Part shown: positions 8,003 to 16,436 of the stretch, in pieces
Layout of the letters: each line of letters opens with the position of its first letter
Numbering within the stretch: position 1 is the first letter of the stretch
NCBI RefSeq assembly: GCF_011761355.1
Contig: NZ_JAASRW010000011.1
Span: 62,001 to 126,000 of the forward strand
Origin: Paenibacillus lupini
GTDB lineage: Bacteria > Bacillota > Bacilli > Paenibacillales > Paenibacillaceae
Reading direction: 5' to 3'
DNA length: 64,000 nucleotides
Made by a program: the position numbers and the translations under genes
Notes under the pieces: model-generated
Told to the model about the DNA's origin: nothing
What the model saw: the letters and a program-made list of their open reading frames with translations, nothing else
Database searches by the model: none

Positions 8003-9397
8003 ATGGATCGTTACAGACCAAGGTATCATTTTACGGCACCACATAATTGGATGAATGACCCGAATGGCCCTTTTCAGTTGAACGGCGAGTATCATTTGTT
8101 TTACCAACATAATCCTTCGAAACCGGAGTGGGGAGACATTCACTGGGGGCATGCAGTAAGTCTTGATCTGGTGAACTGGACTCATCTATCGCCTGCACTA
8201 GCCCCTTCCTACGAGCTTGGAGAATCTCATTGTTTCTCCGGCTGCGCTGTTGTAAATGGTGATGAGGTGGCATTGTTCTATACGAGTATTGGTGAAGGTG
8301 ATAGAAATCCGACTCATGGTGCCGAGCAGTGGATGGCCAAGGGGACGGATATGCGGACTTGGCATAAGCCAGACATAAATCCAGTTCTTACCTCGGATCT
8401 GCACGGGGGGCTTCAAATTAAGGATTGGAGAGATCCATACGTCTGGAAGGAGCAGGATGGATGGCGTATGATTCTCGGCGGCACCTTTGAGGAGAAGGGC
8501 TGTGCTATGATCTATCATTCTGACGAATTGGAGAACTGGAGCTTCAAGGGATTACTGCATCAAGGGGATGAAGGGATTTGGGAATGTCCGCATCTATTCC
8601 GTTTTGATGACAGAGTGGTGTTGTTCTATTCTCCAAGCAGTCAGGTACGATATATTTCCGGGAAGATTAGCGGTGATCGTCTAACGGATATTCAGAAGCA
8701 TGGCACAGTTGACCATGGCGGCTGGGACGGCTTTTATGCCTCTACCGGATTTGTTGATGAGCAAGGGCGCCGTGTTCTGCTGGGATGGGTGCCGGAAGGT
8801 AATCGAGGTGAAGACTTCCCTGCTGAATTGAATTGGGCTGGAGCATTGGCGCTGCCACGTATTGTTGATCTGAAGCCAAATGGTGTTCTCTCTATGGTGC
8901 CTGTTCCAGAGCTTGCGGAGCTGAGAGGCGAGAACAGCAGCTTTAATGATATTCGTGTCGGTCAGCTAAGCACAGGATTACACTCCACATCCTTTGAGTG
9001 CTTACTTGAGATCGATCCACGTACGCTGGAAAACAACACCTTGACTCTATCCATTTTCGCCTCGGCATGTGGCCAAGAGCATACGGATATCCATCTGGAT
9101 GCGGCATCGAATGCAATCACGATCGACCGCACCCATTCCAGTCTATACCCTAACGTACATAAGTCCCCGGTAAAAGGGGAACTGCCGTCTGCAGATGGTG
9201 CCGAACTTATCAAGCTGCGAATCTTCGCAGATCAGTCGATTATTGAAGTGTTTGTGAATGACGAAACCTGCCTCACGGCTAGAGTTTATCCTTCCTTGGA
9301 AGACAGCAATGGCATTGAGCTGCGTTCGAGCAGCGGTGAAGTGATTGTCTCCAATATGCAAGTTTGGGAGATGAAAGCAGCGGATATTCGCGCTTAA
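8003..9397 (+). CDS. Glycoside hydrolase family 32 beta-fructosidase (sucrose-6-phosphate hydrolase type)
   Basis: An enzyme of 464 residues that hydrolyses terminal beta-fructosyl bonds in sucrose, sucrose-6-phosphate or short fructans. The three GH32 signatures are present: WMNDPNG near residue 16 (Asp nucleophile), RDP near 147 (transition-state stabiliser) and WECPHLF near 193 (Glu acid/base). A C-terminal beta-sandwich follows. There is no signal peptide, so it acts in the cytoplasm on imported substrate. I chose the ATG at 8003, six bases after GGAGAG; an ATG at 7997 sits too close to that site. It has its own promoter and terminator. A link to the ABC importer upstream is only suggested by proximity. 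Confidence 0.9.
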   Translation: MDRYRPRYHFTAPHNWMNDPNGPFQLNGEYHLFYQHNPSKPEWGDIHWGHAVSLDLVNWTHLSPALAPSYELGESHCFSGCAVVNGDEVALFYTSIGEGDRNPTHGAEQWMAKGTDMRTWHKPDINPVLTSDLHGGLQIKDWRDPYVWKEQDGWRMILGGTFEEKGCAMIYHSDELENWSFKGLLHQGDEGIWECPHLFRFDDRVVLFYSPSSQVRYISGKISGDRLTDIQKHGTVDHGGWDGFYASTGFVDEQGRRVLLGWVPEGNRGEDFPAELNWAGALALPRIVDLKPNGVLSMVPVPELAELRGENSSFNDIRVGQLSTGLHSTSFECLLEIDPRTLENNTLTLSIFASACGQEHTDIHLDAASNAITIDRTHSSLYPNVHKSPVKGELPSADGAELIKLRIFADQSIIEVFVNDETCLTARVYPSLEDSNGIELRSSSGEVIVSNMQVWEMKAADIRA

Positions 9398-9402
9398 TAG
9401 AT

Positions 9403-9435
9403 AAGGGCACTCGATTGAGGGTGCCTTTTTATTGT
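9403..9435 (+). terminator. Terminator of the GH32 gene
   Basis: GGGCACTC pairs with GAGGGTGCC around a short loop, followed by TTTTTATT. The stem has one imperfection, but the U-run is good. Confidence 0.7.
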
Positions 9436-9500
9436 TATTGGAGCGTTGATATCATGTATGATAATTTCTAAGTCATAGATGAAGCGGGAAGGTGAACGAG

Positions 9501-10355
9501 ATGAAGATAGGCTGTTTGCACGCGCATCATTCCAACATTGCATATATCGAGCAGGCTGTTGGCGCAAAGGTTGAGCTGATTCACTTTGTTGATCCTGGTC
9601 TAATGAACAGGATAACAAATGATAAGGACTTTGATCTGGAGAAAGCCAAGCATAAAGTCATTGAACAGATCGAATGGATGGCTAAGTCTGGTGTAGATGC
9701 AATTCTAATTACGTGCACAAATTATATCGCGCTCCTCGAAGAGGAACACCTTGAGACTTCTATCCCTATCATAAAAATAGACGAGCCCTTTTTCAGCCAC
9801 CTCTGTAAAATAACGCATCCGCAAATTCTGCTATTTACGAATCCTGCAACTGTGGAAGGCACCATTAACAGGCTGAAGCAATTTGCCTCTTGGCAGAATC
9901 AACCGGTACCTGATATTGAAGCCCGTGTTATTGAGAACAGCTTTGAGCTCCTCATGCAAGGCGATAAAGAGCAGTACAGTGATGGTATAGCTGATTACTT
10001 GAGAGCTCACTTTGAATTAAATCCAGACACGAAAATCTCGGTGGCTCAGTTATCAATGGTGGAAGCTGCCGAAAGAATATCGCAAGAGTTACAGGTGTCC
10101 ATCGGCAATCCATTGGCGCCGTTGGTCGTTTTTTTCTCAGGAGAGGACATTTATTATACCGGAAAACATCTTCATGTCGGTGATTGGGACCGTGATAAAG
10201 AAGGCATTGCCTGGGAGAGAGTGGACGGTACGATGGATTTATTTTATGTAGACCCAAATGTGGAGGGCTTTAGAGGTGTCTTCATTTGTAATGTAAAATC
10301 AAATGAAGAAGCCGAGGAGCAATTTATGAAGTGGGCTGAATCTACAGACGGATGA
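9501..10355 (+). CDS. Asp/Glu/hydantoin racemase-like protein
   Basis: A cytoplasmic protein of 284 residues resembling the Asp/Glu racemase superfamily. The N-terminal strand MKIGCLHAHHS and the segment ILITCTNYIALLEEE supply one candidate catalytic Cys in CTNY. The matching second-half position, where active racemases carry another Cys, reads SVAQLSMVEAA and has no Cys. It may therefore not be a two-base racemase, and could be a lyase-like or binding member of the fold (inference). The ATG at 9501 was chosen because GGGAAGG lies eight bases upstream; a GTG at 9492 is in frame. The gene stands alone and is followed within five bases by a 187-bp repeat element. Confidence 0.5.
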   Translation: MKIGCLHAHHSNIAYIEQAVGAKVELIHFVDPGLMNRITNDKDFDLEKAKHKVIEQIEWMAKSGVDAILITCTNYIALLEEEHLETSIPIIKIDEPFFSHLCKITHPQILLFTNPATVEGTINRLKQFASWQNQPVPDIEARVIENSFELLMQGDKEQYSDGIADYLRAHFELNPDTKISVAQLSMVEAAERISQELQVSIGNPLAPLVVFFSGEDIYYTGKHLHVGDWDRDKEGIAWERVDGTMDLFYVDPNVEGFRGVFICNVKSNEEAEEQFMKWAESTDG

Positions 10356-10359
10356 TTAT

Positions 10360-10546
10360 TCTAACGAATCGTAGAACGCTTATTTGGCTCAAACGAGGCA
10401 TTATGGATTTCTAACGAATTGTAATCATGCTATTTCTCAAAAAAAGCCTGCTTCTTCAGCTAATAAGGTGTAATAGCGATATCACGATTCGTTAGACAAT
10501 GAAATCAGTCAGGATCGGCATAATAAGCGTATGGTGATTCGTTAGA
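10360..10546. repeat. 187-bp four-unit symmetric repeat element, copy 1
   Basis: Two direct copies of a motif beginning TCTAACGAAT start at 10360 and 10410. Two inverted copies (read on the minus strand) start at 10546 and 10496. Within each pair the spacing is exactly 50 bp. Each motif continues with a variable triplet and then roughly GCTTATTT or GCTATT. The same layout and the same total length recur at 40556-40742. Confidence 0.75.
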
Positions 10547-10633
10547 TTACAGATCATGAGAAGTAAACCGGCCTAATTGCTAATTGACGAAGATTTGCGG
10601 TAGAGAGCTGCTCTCCCATGTTTTGTATAAAAT

Positions 10634-10668
10634 AAAAGCAGGGCGGAAATCATCCGCCCTGCTTTTTA
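10634..10668. terminator. Bidirectional terminator between convergent genes
   Basis: AAAAGCAGGGCGGA (10634-10647) and TCCGCCCTGCTTTT (10653-10666) form a perfect 14-bp stem with a 5-base loop and A/T tails on both sides. It can stop transcripts from the racemase-like gene (plus) and from the sugar symporter (minus). Confidence 0.85.
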
Positions 10669-10704
10669 ACTTATATATTTAAAAAGGTAATCGTGTTGAG
10701 GAAA

Positions 10705-10808
10705 GGGGTATCTCTTGAGGAGCGAAGCGCTCGCCTTTGCCTACACATTGCAACCTTTGAATATTGTTCAAGCAATGTGCAGGCAACAGCGACCGAAGGA
10801 GATACCCC
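10705..10808 (-). repeat. Covarying structured element, copy B
   Basis: Read on the minus strand it has the same plan as copies A and C: a GGGGTATCTC/GAGATACCCC outer stem, a TCGC/GCGA helix, an inner stem TTGCCTGCACATTGC with GCAATGTGTAGGCAA, and a GCG-CTT-CGC hairpin. One inner pair is G-U when transcribed from the minus strand but A-C from the plus strand, which favours minus-strand RNA. It lies 29 bases after the symporter stop and before the terminator at 10634-10668. Confidence 0.75.
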
Positions 10809-10837
10809 GTCCGAACCGGATGCCCCTTTTATTTCTT

Positions 10838-12226
10838 TTACTTCCCGTTCCAGGACGCTTCGATTTCCTCAAGAGACTTACCTTTGGTCTCCGGAACAAC
10901 ACGCATCGTAAACAAGAACGTAACGAGCGACATCGCGCCAAAGATCCAGAACGTGATTGCAGGACCTGCGGAATCCAGCATTGGTGGGAACGATTGCGAT
11001 ACGACATAGTCGGCAATCCACAGCGCCATGGACGCGATTGCTGTTGCCTTACCGCGGACACGGTTAGGGAAGATCTCACTCAATACAACCCATACAACTG
11101 GTCCAAGTGATACAGCAAACGCCGCAACATAGATCAGAATGAAGATCAGAACAAGCGAGCCTGTTGTATGACCAGTATGGAACGCAATACCGATAACCGC
11201 CAGACAGATGGTCATCACAGACGAACCAACCAGCAGCAATACTTTACGGCCAACTTTATCAATCAACCAAATCGCGAGGATTGTGAACAGGAAGTTAACG
11301 AGACCAATAAGAATCGTTTGGACAAGAGACGAATCTGTACCAGAGCCCATCGATTTGAAAATTTCAGGTGCGTAATACATAACCGCATTGATACCTGTAA
11401 CTTGTTGAAGAACAGCAAGTACAACACCAACGATCAGTGCCAAGCGAACACCCGGGCGGAAAATATCTTTGAACCTGCTGCCTTTTTCTTCTGCGAAGGA
11501 TGCTTTAATATCAAGCACTTCTTGCTTCGCGTCAGCTTCGCCATGAATTCGAAGCAGGATGTTTAATGCTTGTTCCGATTTCCCTTGTTTGATCAGCCAT
11601 CTTGGGCTCTCAGGTACAAGGAACAACAGGACGAAGAAGATAACGCCTGGAATAACGCCAACACCAAACATCCAGCGCCATGCATTCGCAATATCCCAAG
11701 CATCATCGCCATAGCCGGCAATACCGGAGTTTACGAAGTACACAAGGAAGATACCCGTTACGGTAGCGAATTGGTTTAAGGCAACGAGACGACCACGGTA
11801 TTTTGCAGGTGCAATCTCAGCATTGTACAGCGGACAAAGGGTAGACGTGATCCCGATACCAAGACCGCCGATCATACGAGCGATAATATACATCGAGAAC
11901 GTATCCGGAATCGCAGAGCCGATCGAACCGATAACGAATAGGGCAGCTGCGACGATAAGTACTTTTTTACGTCCGAAGCGGTCACTTAGTACGCCAGAGA
12001 AGCCAGCGCCAACGATACAACCGATAATAAGTGAGGAAACGGCCCAACCGACTGCGACCTCATTCAAGTCGAAACGGTCTTGCATAAATCCAATTGCCCC
12101 CGACACAACTGCGGTATCGAAGCCAAATAATAATCCGCCGAGAGCGGCAATCATCGAAACGAGCGTAACAAACTTCATGCTTTTGCCGCCGGCATTTGCA
12201 GAGAGGTTAGTGTTTAGGTTGCTCAC
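10838..12226 (-). CDS. MFS sugar:proton symporter
   Basis: A 12-helix transporter of 462 residues in the sugar porter family (XylE/AraE/IolT/GalP type). Family signatures are visible: GRLFGFD-like LGGLLFGFDTAV at the start, DRFGRKKVLI between helices 2 and 3, PESPRWLIKQGK before the central loop, QQVTGINAVMYYAPEIF in helix 7, and PETKGKSLEEIE at the C-terminus. It would import a pentose, hexose or inositol with protons. The start is GTG with GGAAGGGG upstream. It lies just downstream, on the same strand, of a three-gene sugar-sensing system, separated by a terminator and its own promoter, so it is the natural target of that system (inference). Confidence 0.9.
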   Translation of the reverse strand: MSNLNTNLSANAGGKSMKFVTLVSMIAALGGLLFGFDTAVVSGAIGFMQDRFDLNEVAVGWAVSSLIIGCIVGAGFSGVLSDRFGRKKVLIVAAALFVIGSIGSAIPDTFSMYIIARMIGGLGIGITSTLCPLYNAEIAPAKYRGRLVALNQFATVTGIFLVYFVNSGIAGYGDDAWDIANAWRWMFGVGVIPGVIFFVLLFLVPESPRWLIKQGKSEQALNILLRIHGEADAKQEVLDIKASFAEEKGSRFKDIFRPGVRLALIVGVVLAVLQQVTGINAVMYYAPEIFKSMGSGTDSSLVQTILIGLVNFLFTILAIWLIDKVGRKVLLLVGSSVMTICLAVIGIAFHTGHTTGSLVLIFILIYVAAFAVSLGPVVWVVLSEIFPNRVRGKATAIASMALWIADYVVSQSFPPMLDSAGPAITFWIFGAMSLVTFLFTMRVVPETKGKSLEEIEASWNGK

Positions 12227-12291
12227 TTTATTTATTCCCCTTCCAAGACGATTTGAATAAATGGCTGTTATATTATTTATGAACGAACCTC

Positions 12292-12300
12292 ATTATAACA
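12292..12300 (-). promoter_or_regulatory. Extended -10 promoter of the MFS symporter
   Basis: On the minus strand the sequence TGTTATAAT is a perfect extended -10 element 66 bases upstream of the GTG start. The -35 region reads CCTAAA and is poor, which fits dependence on an activator such as the adjacent AraC-type response regulator. Confidence 0.5.
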
Positions 12301-12424
12301 CCGGACCTCCAAGCTTTAGGGGGCATTCGACAGCACTTATTTGTGATGTTTCAGCATCGAAGAGGCGGCATCTCAGCCAAGAAACGAGTAACCTCAAACG
12401 AGTAGCATTTTATTAGTTTGCCCA

Positions 12425-12456
12425 ACAAAAAAGTCCATGCACCATTGGCATGAACT
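12425..12456 (-). terminator. Terminator after the AraC response regulator
   Basis: On the minus strand GTTCATGC and GCATGGAC pair (one G-U) around a 7-base loop, followed by TTTTTTG. It separates the sensing operon from the symporter gene. Confidence 0.75.
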
Positions 12457-12468
12457 CCCTGTATATCC

Positions 12469-13827
12469 TTATCCTTTTGCTTGACTGCGGTATTCCGTTG
12501 GAGTGACTCCAGTCACGCGCTTGAACACTCTGCTGAAATAATTCGGGTCTTTATAACCAACCTCGAAGCATACTTCTTTTAAGGCAAGTTCGTCGGCCGA
12601 TACAATCAACTGCTTAGCCTTATCAATTCGTAGTCCGGTCAAATAATCAATAAACGTTGCCCCGACCTGCTGCTTGAACACCTTACTGAAATAATGAGGG
12701 TTGAGGTGAACATATTCGGCGGTATCCTCAAGTGACAGCTCCTCGGTAAAATGCTGCTCGATATATTGTTTGGCTTTATCGATCACATTAATCGTTTGCT
12801 GCTCACGCTGCTCCCGAATCCGCTGAAGGGCAGAGATCACATACGATCGATGATCATCCGAGTTGTCCTCAGGAGCGGGGGCGCGAAGAGACCCATCGTT
12901 AACTGGTGAAGAACCCTCCTTCAGAACCTCCTCGAAATCAATGACCTTACCTGAATGTCTATCATCGTCTGAAGCAAATACGGCTTCGAAGTATGATTTG
13001 CGCCAGCCATCAGCTCCTGTCTGCATAGATCCGATGCCAACGGTAATGGTCAGCTGGAATTGCCGTTCGGCCAGACCGCTGAGTTTCTCACCAAACTGCT
13101 TAATGCTTTGTTTCCAGACAAGGCTCGATTCCTGCGTATGATTTCGGATGAAAACAGCCATATGTAAGTCGATTAACGAACTGACAATACAGGTGATTCC
13201 ATAAGTCTTCGCATAGCTGCGGAATGTCTCGTACAACTTTTTCTTATCCAGGGTGTAAATCTGCCTAGGAAAGGCGACCACAACCGCACAGCCCTCGTCT
13301 AACGGGAAGTCCAGCCAATCGGATAAGTTCTCTTCATCTGCGTTCATCACTTGATCAACCATAAACAAGAGGGATAGTTCATTTTCCACTAACGGAAGCA
13401 GCTGCGATACTTTATCCTTTAGCTGAAGCTCCTCGATACGCTTACCTTTTTCGCGTTCCAGTTCTTCAATGAGCTGGGTTAAGGTAGAGGAGATTTGATC
13501 CCGTCCTGCAGGTTTTACGATGTACTCCTTCACCCCAAGTGAGACCGCTTCTTTGGCATAGGCAAAAAAATCATAGGCCGTCACCAATATAAATTTGGCA
13601 TCGGGCAGCATAGATTTCATTTCTCGAATGGCCTGCAGACCTTGGATTCCGGGCATATTAATATCCATCATGACGATATGCGGCCGAAACTCTTCTGCTT
13701 GTTCAATCGCTCTTCGGCCATTATCAGCATGGGCGACTTGGAACATGTCTGGCAGCATTCTGTGTATCAGATGCTCGAGCCCTTCTCGTTCAAGCGCTTC
13801 ATCATCGGCGATCAATAGACGATACAT
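12469..13827 (-). CDS. AraC-type response regulator of the three-component sugar system
   Basis: A regulator of 452 residues. The receiver domain has IADDE and phospho-acceptor Asp55 in MMDINMPG, with the conserved Lys in EYIVKPAGR. The C-terminal AraC domain has the two helix-turn-helix motifs LEDTAEYVHLNPHYFSKVFK and LKEVCFEVGYKDPNYFSRVF. Its ATG follows the kinase stop codon with no gap (TAG-ATG), with AAAGGAG upstream inside the kinase gene, so translation is coupled. It presumably activates the MFS symporter gene 240 bp downstream. It resembles the YesN partner of XylFII-LytS/YesN systems known from Clostridium, but the ligand is not shown here. Confidence 0.9.
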   Translation of the reverse strand: MYRLLIADDEALEREGLEHLIHRMLPDMFQVAHADNGRRAIEQAEEFRPHIVMMDINMPGIQGLQAIREMKSMLPDAKFILVTAYDFFAYAKEAVSLGVKEYIVKPAGRDQISSTLTQLIEELEREKGKRIEELQLKDKVSQLLPLVENELSLLFMVDQVMNADEENLSDWLDFPLDEGCAVVVAFPRQIYTLDKKKLYETFRSYAKTYGITCIVSSLIDLHMAVFIRNHTQESSLVWKQSIKQFGEKLSGLAERQFQLTITVGIGSMQTGADGWRKSYFEAVFASDDDRHSGKVIDFEEVLKEGSSPVNDGSLRAPAPEDNSDDHRSYVISALQRIREQREQQTINVIDKAKQYIEQHFTEELSLEDTAEYVHLNPHYFSKVFKQQVGATFIDYLTGLRIDKAKQLIVSADELALKEVCFEVGYKDPNYFSRVFKRVTGVTPTEYRSQAKG

Positions 13828-15288
13828 CTAGACATTCTCTCCTTTCTGCTCTAGGTTGTCTGCTGCCGGCAGGAGGAGAATAAAGGATGTTCCTCGTCCT
13901 GGTTCGCTTTCTATATAGACAATATCTTGACTGCTATAAAATAACCGCAGCCGCTTAATGACATTTCGTGTGCCAAAACCCATGGAGTTTTTCTTCGCAG
14001 GTGCGGGAACGGGCGGCTCATGAAGGGCAAGCAGAGCATCACGCTCTGCGGCGCTCATCCCCATTCCATTATCGGTTATCCTAACTCGAACACCTTCATC
14101 TCCTTGTTCCATAACCAGCTTTATCACTCCGCCCGATTCCATCCGTTCAACACCATGAACAAAGGCATTCTCGACAAGCGGCTGAATCGTTAGAGCCGGG
14201 ATCAGCAGTCCTAGTACAGACTCATCAATTTGCTGCTGAATCTCTACCCGATTGCGGAAGCGGGCTTGTTGTATTGTAAAATATTCCTGTACATGTCGCA
14301 GCTCATCCCCTAGAGTAACGGGACGATCAAGCTGGCTCAGATTATAACGAATCAGCTTGGACATGGATACAATTAGATCACTAGTCTGATCTGCTCCTTC
14401 AAGCAGCGCCAGCTTGGACAGTACATTAAGGGTATTAAATAAAAAATGCGGATTTATTTGACTTTGCAAAGCCTGAAGCTCAAGCTCTTTGACAAGACGC
14501 TCAGATTCCAGACGATCTTTATCTCGGCTGACAGCCACTTTCAGGTCATTGATCATATGGTGGAAGGCTTCAGATAAGATCCCAAGTTCATCGCCTGTTT
14601 GCTCAGGAAGGTAATCCGCATCCAGATGCCCCTTGGACAGATGCTGCGCTGTAAGCACGAGACGGTCTACAGGCTCAGTAATACTTCTGGAAATCCATAA
14701 CGCAAGCACTATGCTGAGCAGAGTATTAATAATAAACACAGCAGGTCCAAGCCAGTCCATTCGTACGATTTCCAATTGAATGCTCCGGTATACCGGCTCA
14801 TAAGCACTAAGTTCAAGATCAATAAGACGACGTTCTTCCTCCCTAATAAAAGAGCTTGTCTGCTCCGCATCCTCGTAATGAGTCAGTGATTCGGCTAGTG
14901 CTTCAGACTTACTGGTATCAGCTTTATACTGTGCTGCCTGCTCTTGCTCCTCAAGCGTTTCTAGCATATGAATATATCCTTGCAGCACACCTGTTATAAC
15001 TGTTTCGGTTTGCTGACTTGCCAGCCTCGACTGGATTTGAGCAAGAGCAGCCTGCTGCTGCTGAAGTGCCAATTGGCTGCTTTCTTCGGGATTCAACAAA
15101 TAGGTATACAAAGCCCGGACATTATCATCGGCGGTTTGCGTTGACTGGGTATATAGCAGCATACGGTCCATCATCGTGTTATAACTGTGCTGTACGGTTT
15201 TGGTGCTTTCGAATAGGAAGAAAGTAACGCCGTTTGTAAGCAGGACTAGCAGCGGAATAAAGAGCAGCAGCTTTTTGCGCAGTGTCAT
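13828..15288 (-). CDS. LytS/YesM-type sensor kinase of the three-component sugar system
   Basis: A membrane kinase of 486 residues with one helix at about residues 7-27, a mainly helical extracellular region to about 175, a second helix at about 177-200, HAMP, then a His_kinase domain with QINPHFLFNTLN (His281) and a HATPase domain (N box LVENAFVHG, G boxes DNGMGM and MGFGTRNV). The helical outer region lacks an obvious ligand-binding fold, which fits sensing through the separate anchored binding protein encoded just before it. The genes overlap by four bases (ATGA). The kinase should phosphorylate the AraC regulator encoded immediately after it. Confidence 0.9.
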   Translation of the reverse strand: MTLRKKLLLFIPLLVLLTNGVTFFLFESTKTVQHSYNTMMDRMLLYTQSTQTADDNVRALYTYLLNPEESSQLALQQQQAALAQIQSRLASQQTETVITGVLQGYIHMLETLEEQEQAAQYKADTSKSEALAESLTHYEDAEQTSSFIREEERRLIDLELSAYEPVYRSIQLEIVRMDWLGPAVFIINTLLSIVLALWISRSITEPVDRLVLTAQHLSKGHLDADYLPEQTGDELGILSEAFHHMINDLKVAVSRDKDRLESERLVKELELQALQSQINPHFLFNTLNVLSKLALLEGADQTSDLIVSMSKLIRYNLSQLDRPVTLGDELRHVQEYFTIQQARFRNRVEIQQQIDESVLGLLIPALTIQPLVENAFVHGVERMESGGVIKLVMEQGDEGVRVRITDNGMGMSAAERDALLALHEPPVPAPAKKNSMGFGTRNVIKRLRLFYSSQDIVYIESEPGRGTSFILLLPAADNLEQKGENV

Positions 15289-16265
15289 GGGGCAGTCATC
15301 TCCTTACCTGTAATGACGGAAATAGGAGTGTACTGCTCAGGAGTTACGGTATGTCCATGGAAATAATCATTTAAGAGAGACATGGCTTCATAGCCCATTT
15401 GAGAAGGCTGCTGTACAATGGAGGACTTGATCTGCTTATTGTGTATAGCGGTGAGCGTATCCTCCAAGTCATCAAAAGCATAAATCTCCACGCCTGCGGG
15501 TTTTATCCTGGCGACAGCTTCTGCCATGCCGATTCCATCAAGAGAACTGAAGCCTGCCATATAAGTAATCTCTGGATGCTCCTTCAACATTTGCTCGGCT
15601 TGCTGTGCAGCTTGAAGACGTGAAATATTCGATGAGCGCACATCGGCAATTGACAGCCCTGGGTAGGCTTTGATGACCGACTTGAATCCTTCTAGACGGA
15701 GCCGCTGATTGGCAGCTTCCTGGCTTCCGATCAAGACGCCAATCACCCCGCTGGGATTGTCCTGACCTCCTGCAAGGAGACGGCCCATCTCTTGACCGGC
15801 ATAGGTATTATTCGTGCCAACGTACGCAAGTCGCTTACTGCCTGGCTCATCGGTATCTACTGTAATGACGGGAATGCCAAGCGTATTTGCTTTTTCAATT
15901 AACAGCTTATCCTGCTCTGAGCCGATGCCTTGGAGGATAATTGCATCCATCTTAGAGGCGATTGCTTTCTCCAATAGCTTCATCTGCTCTACTGCATTAA
16001 TGCGAAAAGGCCCCATATATTGCAGTTCCATCTCAAACTTCGTAGCTGCTTCCAAAGCACCTTGCTCGACGGATCGCCAGAACGGATTGTCCAGCTCTTG
16101 TGAAATAAGGGCAATCTGAAGCTTCGTGTGATCCACTTCGCTTGCCTCAAGCGGGGTTACAAGTCCTCTGATCCTTTCAGTAGACAAGTAGAATTGTACG
16201 AGTACATATCCAAATATAATTAGTAATAGAAGAACGCCGATGTTCCATCTTCTCCGGTTTGCCAT
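15285..16265 (-). CDS. Membrane-anchored ribose/xylose-type sugar-binding sensor
   Basis: A periplasmic-binding-protein-like sensor of about 326 residues. An N-terminal membrane anchor (NIGVLLLLIIFGYVLVQFYL) has no cleavage or lipobox signal and is followed by a Peripla_BP_4 domain beginning LQIALISQELDNPFWRSVEQ. Conserved type features include DAIILQGIG, IPVITVDTDEPGSKR, YVGTNNTYAGQEMG and IYAFDDL. With the kinase and regulator that follow, it forms a binding-protein/kinase/regulator trio like XylFII-LytS/YesN. I prefer the ATG at 16265, with GGAGAG upstream. An ATG at 16307 would leave almost no space to the divergent kinase gene. Confidence 0.85.
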   Translation of the reverse strand: MANRRRWNIGVLLLLIIFGYVLVQFYLSTERIRGLVTPLEASEVDHTKLQIALISQELDNPFWRSVEQGALEAATKFEMELQYMGPFRINAVEQMKLLEKAIASKMDAIILQGIGSEQDKLLIEKANTLGIPVITVDTDEPGSKRLAYVGTNNTYAGQEMGRLLAGGQDNPSGVIGVLIGSQEAANQRLRLEGFKSVIKAYPGLSIADVRSSNISRLQAAQQAEQMLKEHPEITYMAGFSSLDGIGMAEAVARIKPAGVEIYAFDDLEDTLTAIHNKQIKSSIVQQPSQMGYEAMSLLNDYFHGHTVTPEQYTPISVITGKEMTAP

Positions 16266-16436
16266 TGTGCTCAAAGCTCTCCTCAGCTGACTGAATAATA
16301 GCCACATTATACATGAATGGTCTATAAACCCAAAATTAATGTAAATTCAACGTACTATTTAGCAGGGGATTACGACGTGATGTGGAATAGTTTGAAAAGC
16401 GATCACTTTGACTTCGAAAAGGTGGAAAATATTCGA

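Noticed and set aside
10360..10546. Regularly spaced 26-bp repeats suggesting a CRISPR array
   Set aside because: Only four units, two of them inverted, filler is not spacer-like, and there are no cas genes. The symmetric layout is better explained as a palindromic repeat element.
10693..11566. Plus-strand frames over structured copy B and the 3' part of the MFS gene
   Set aside because: They lie antisense to a clear MFS symporter gene or within a repeat element, with no ribosome site.
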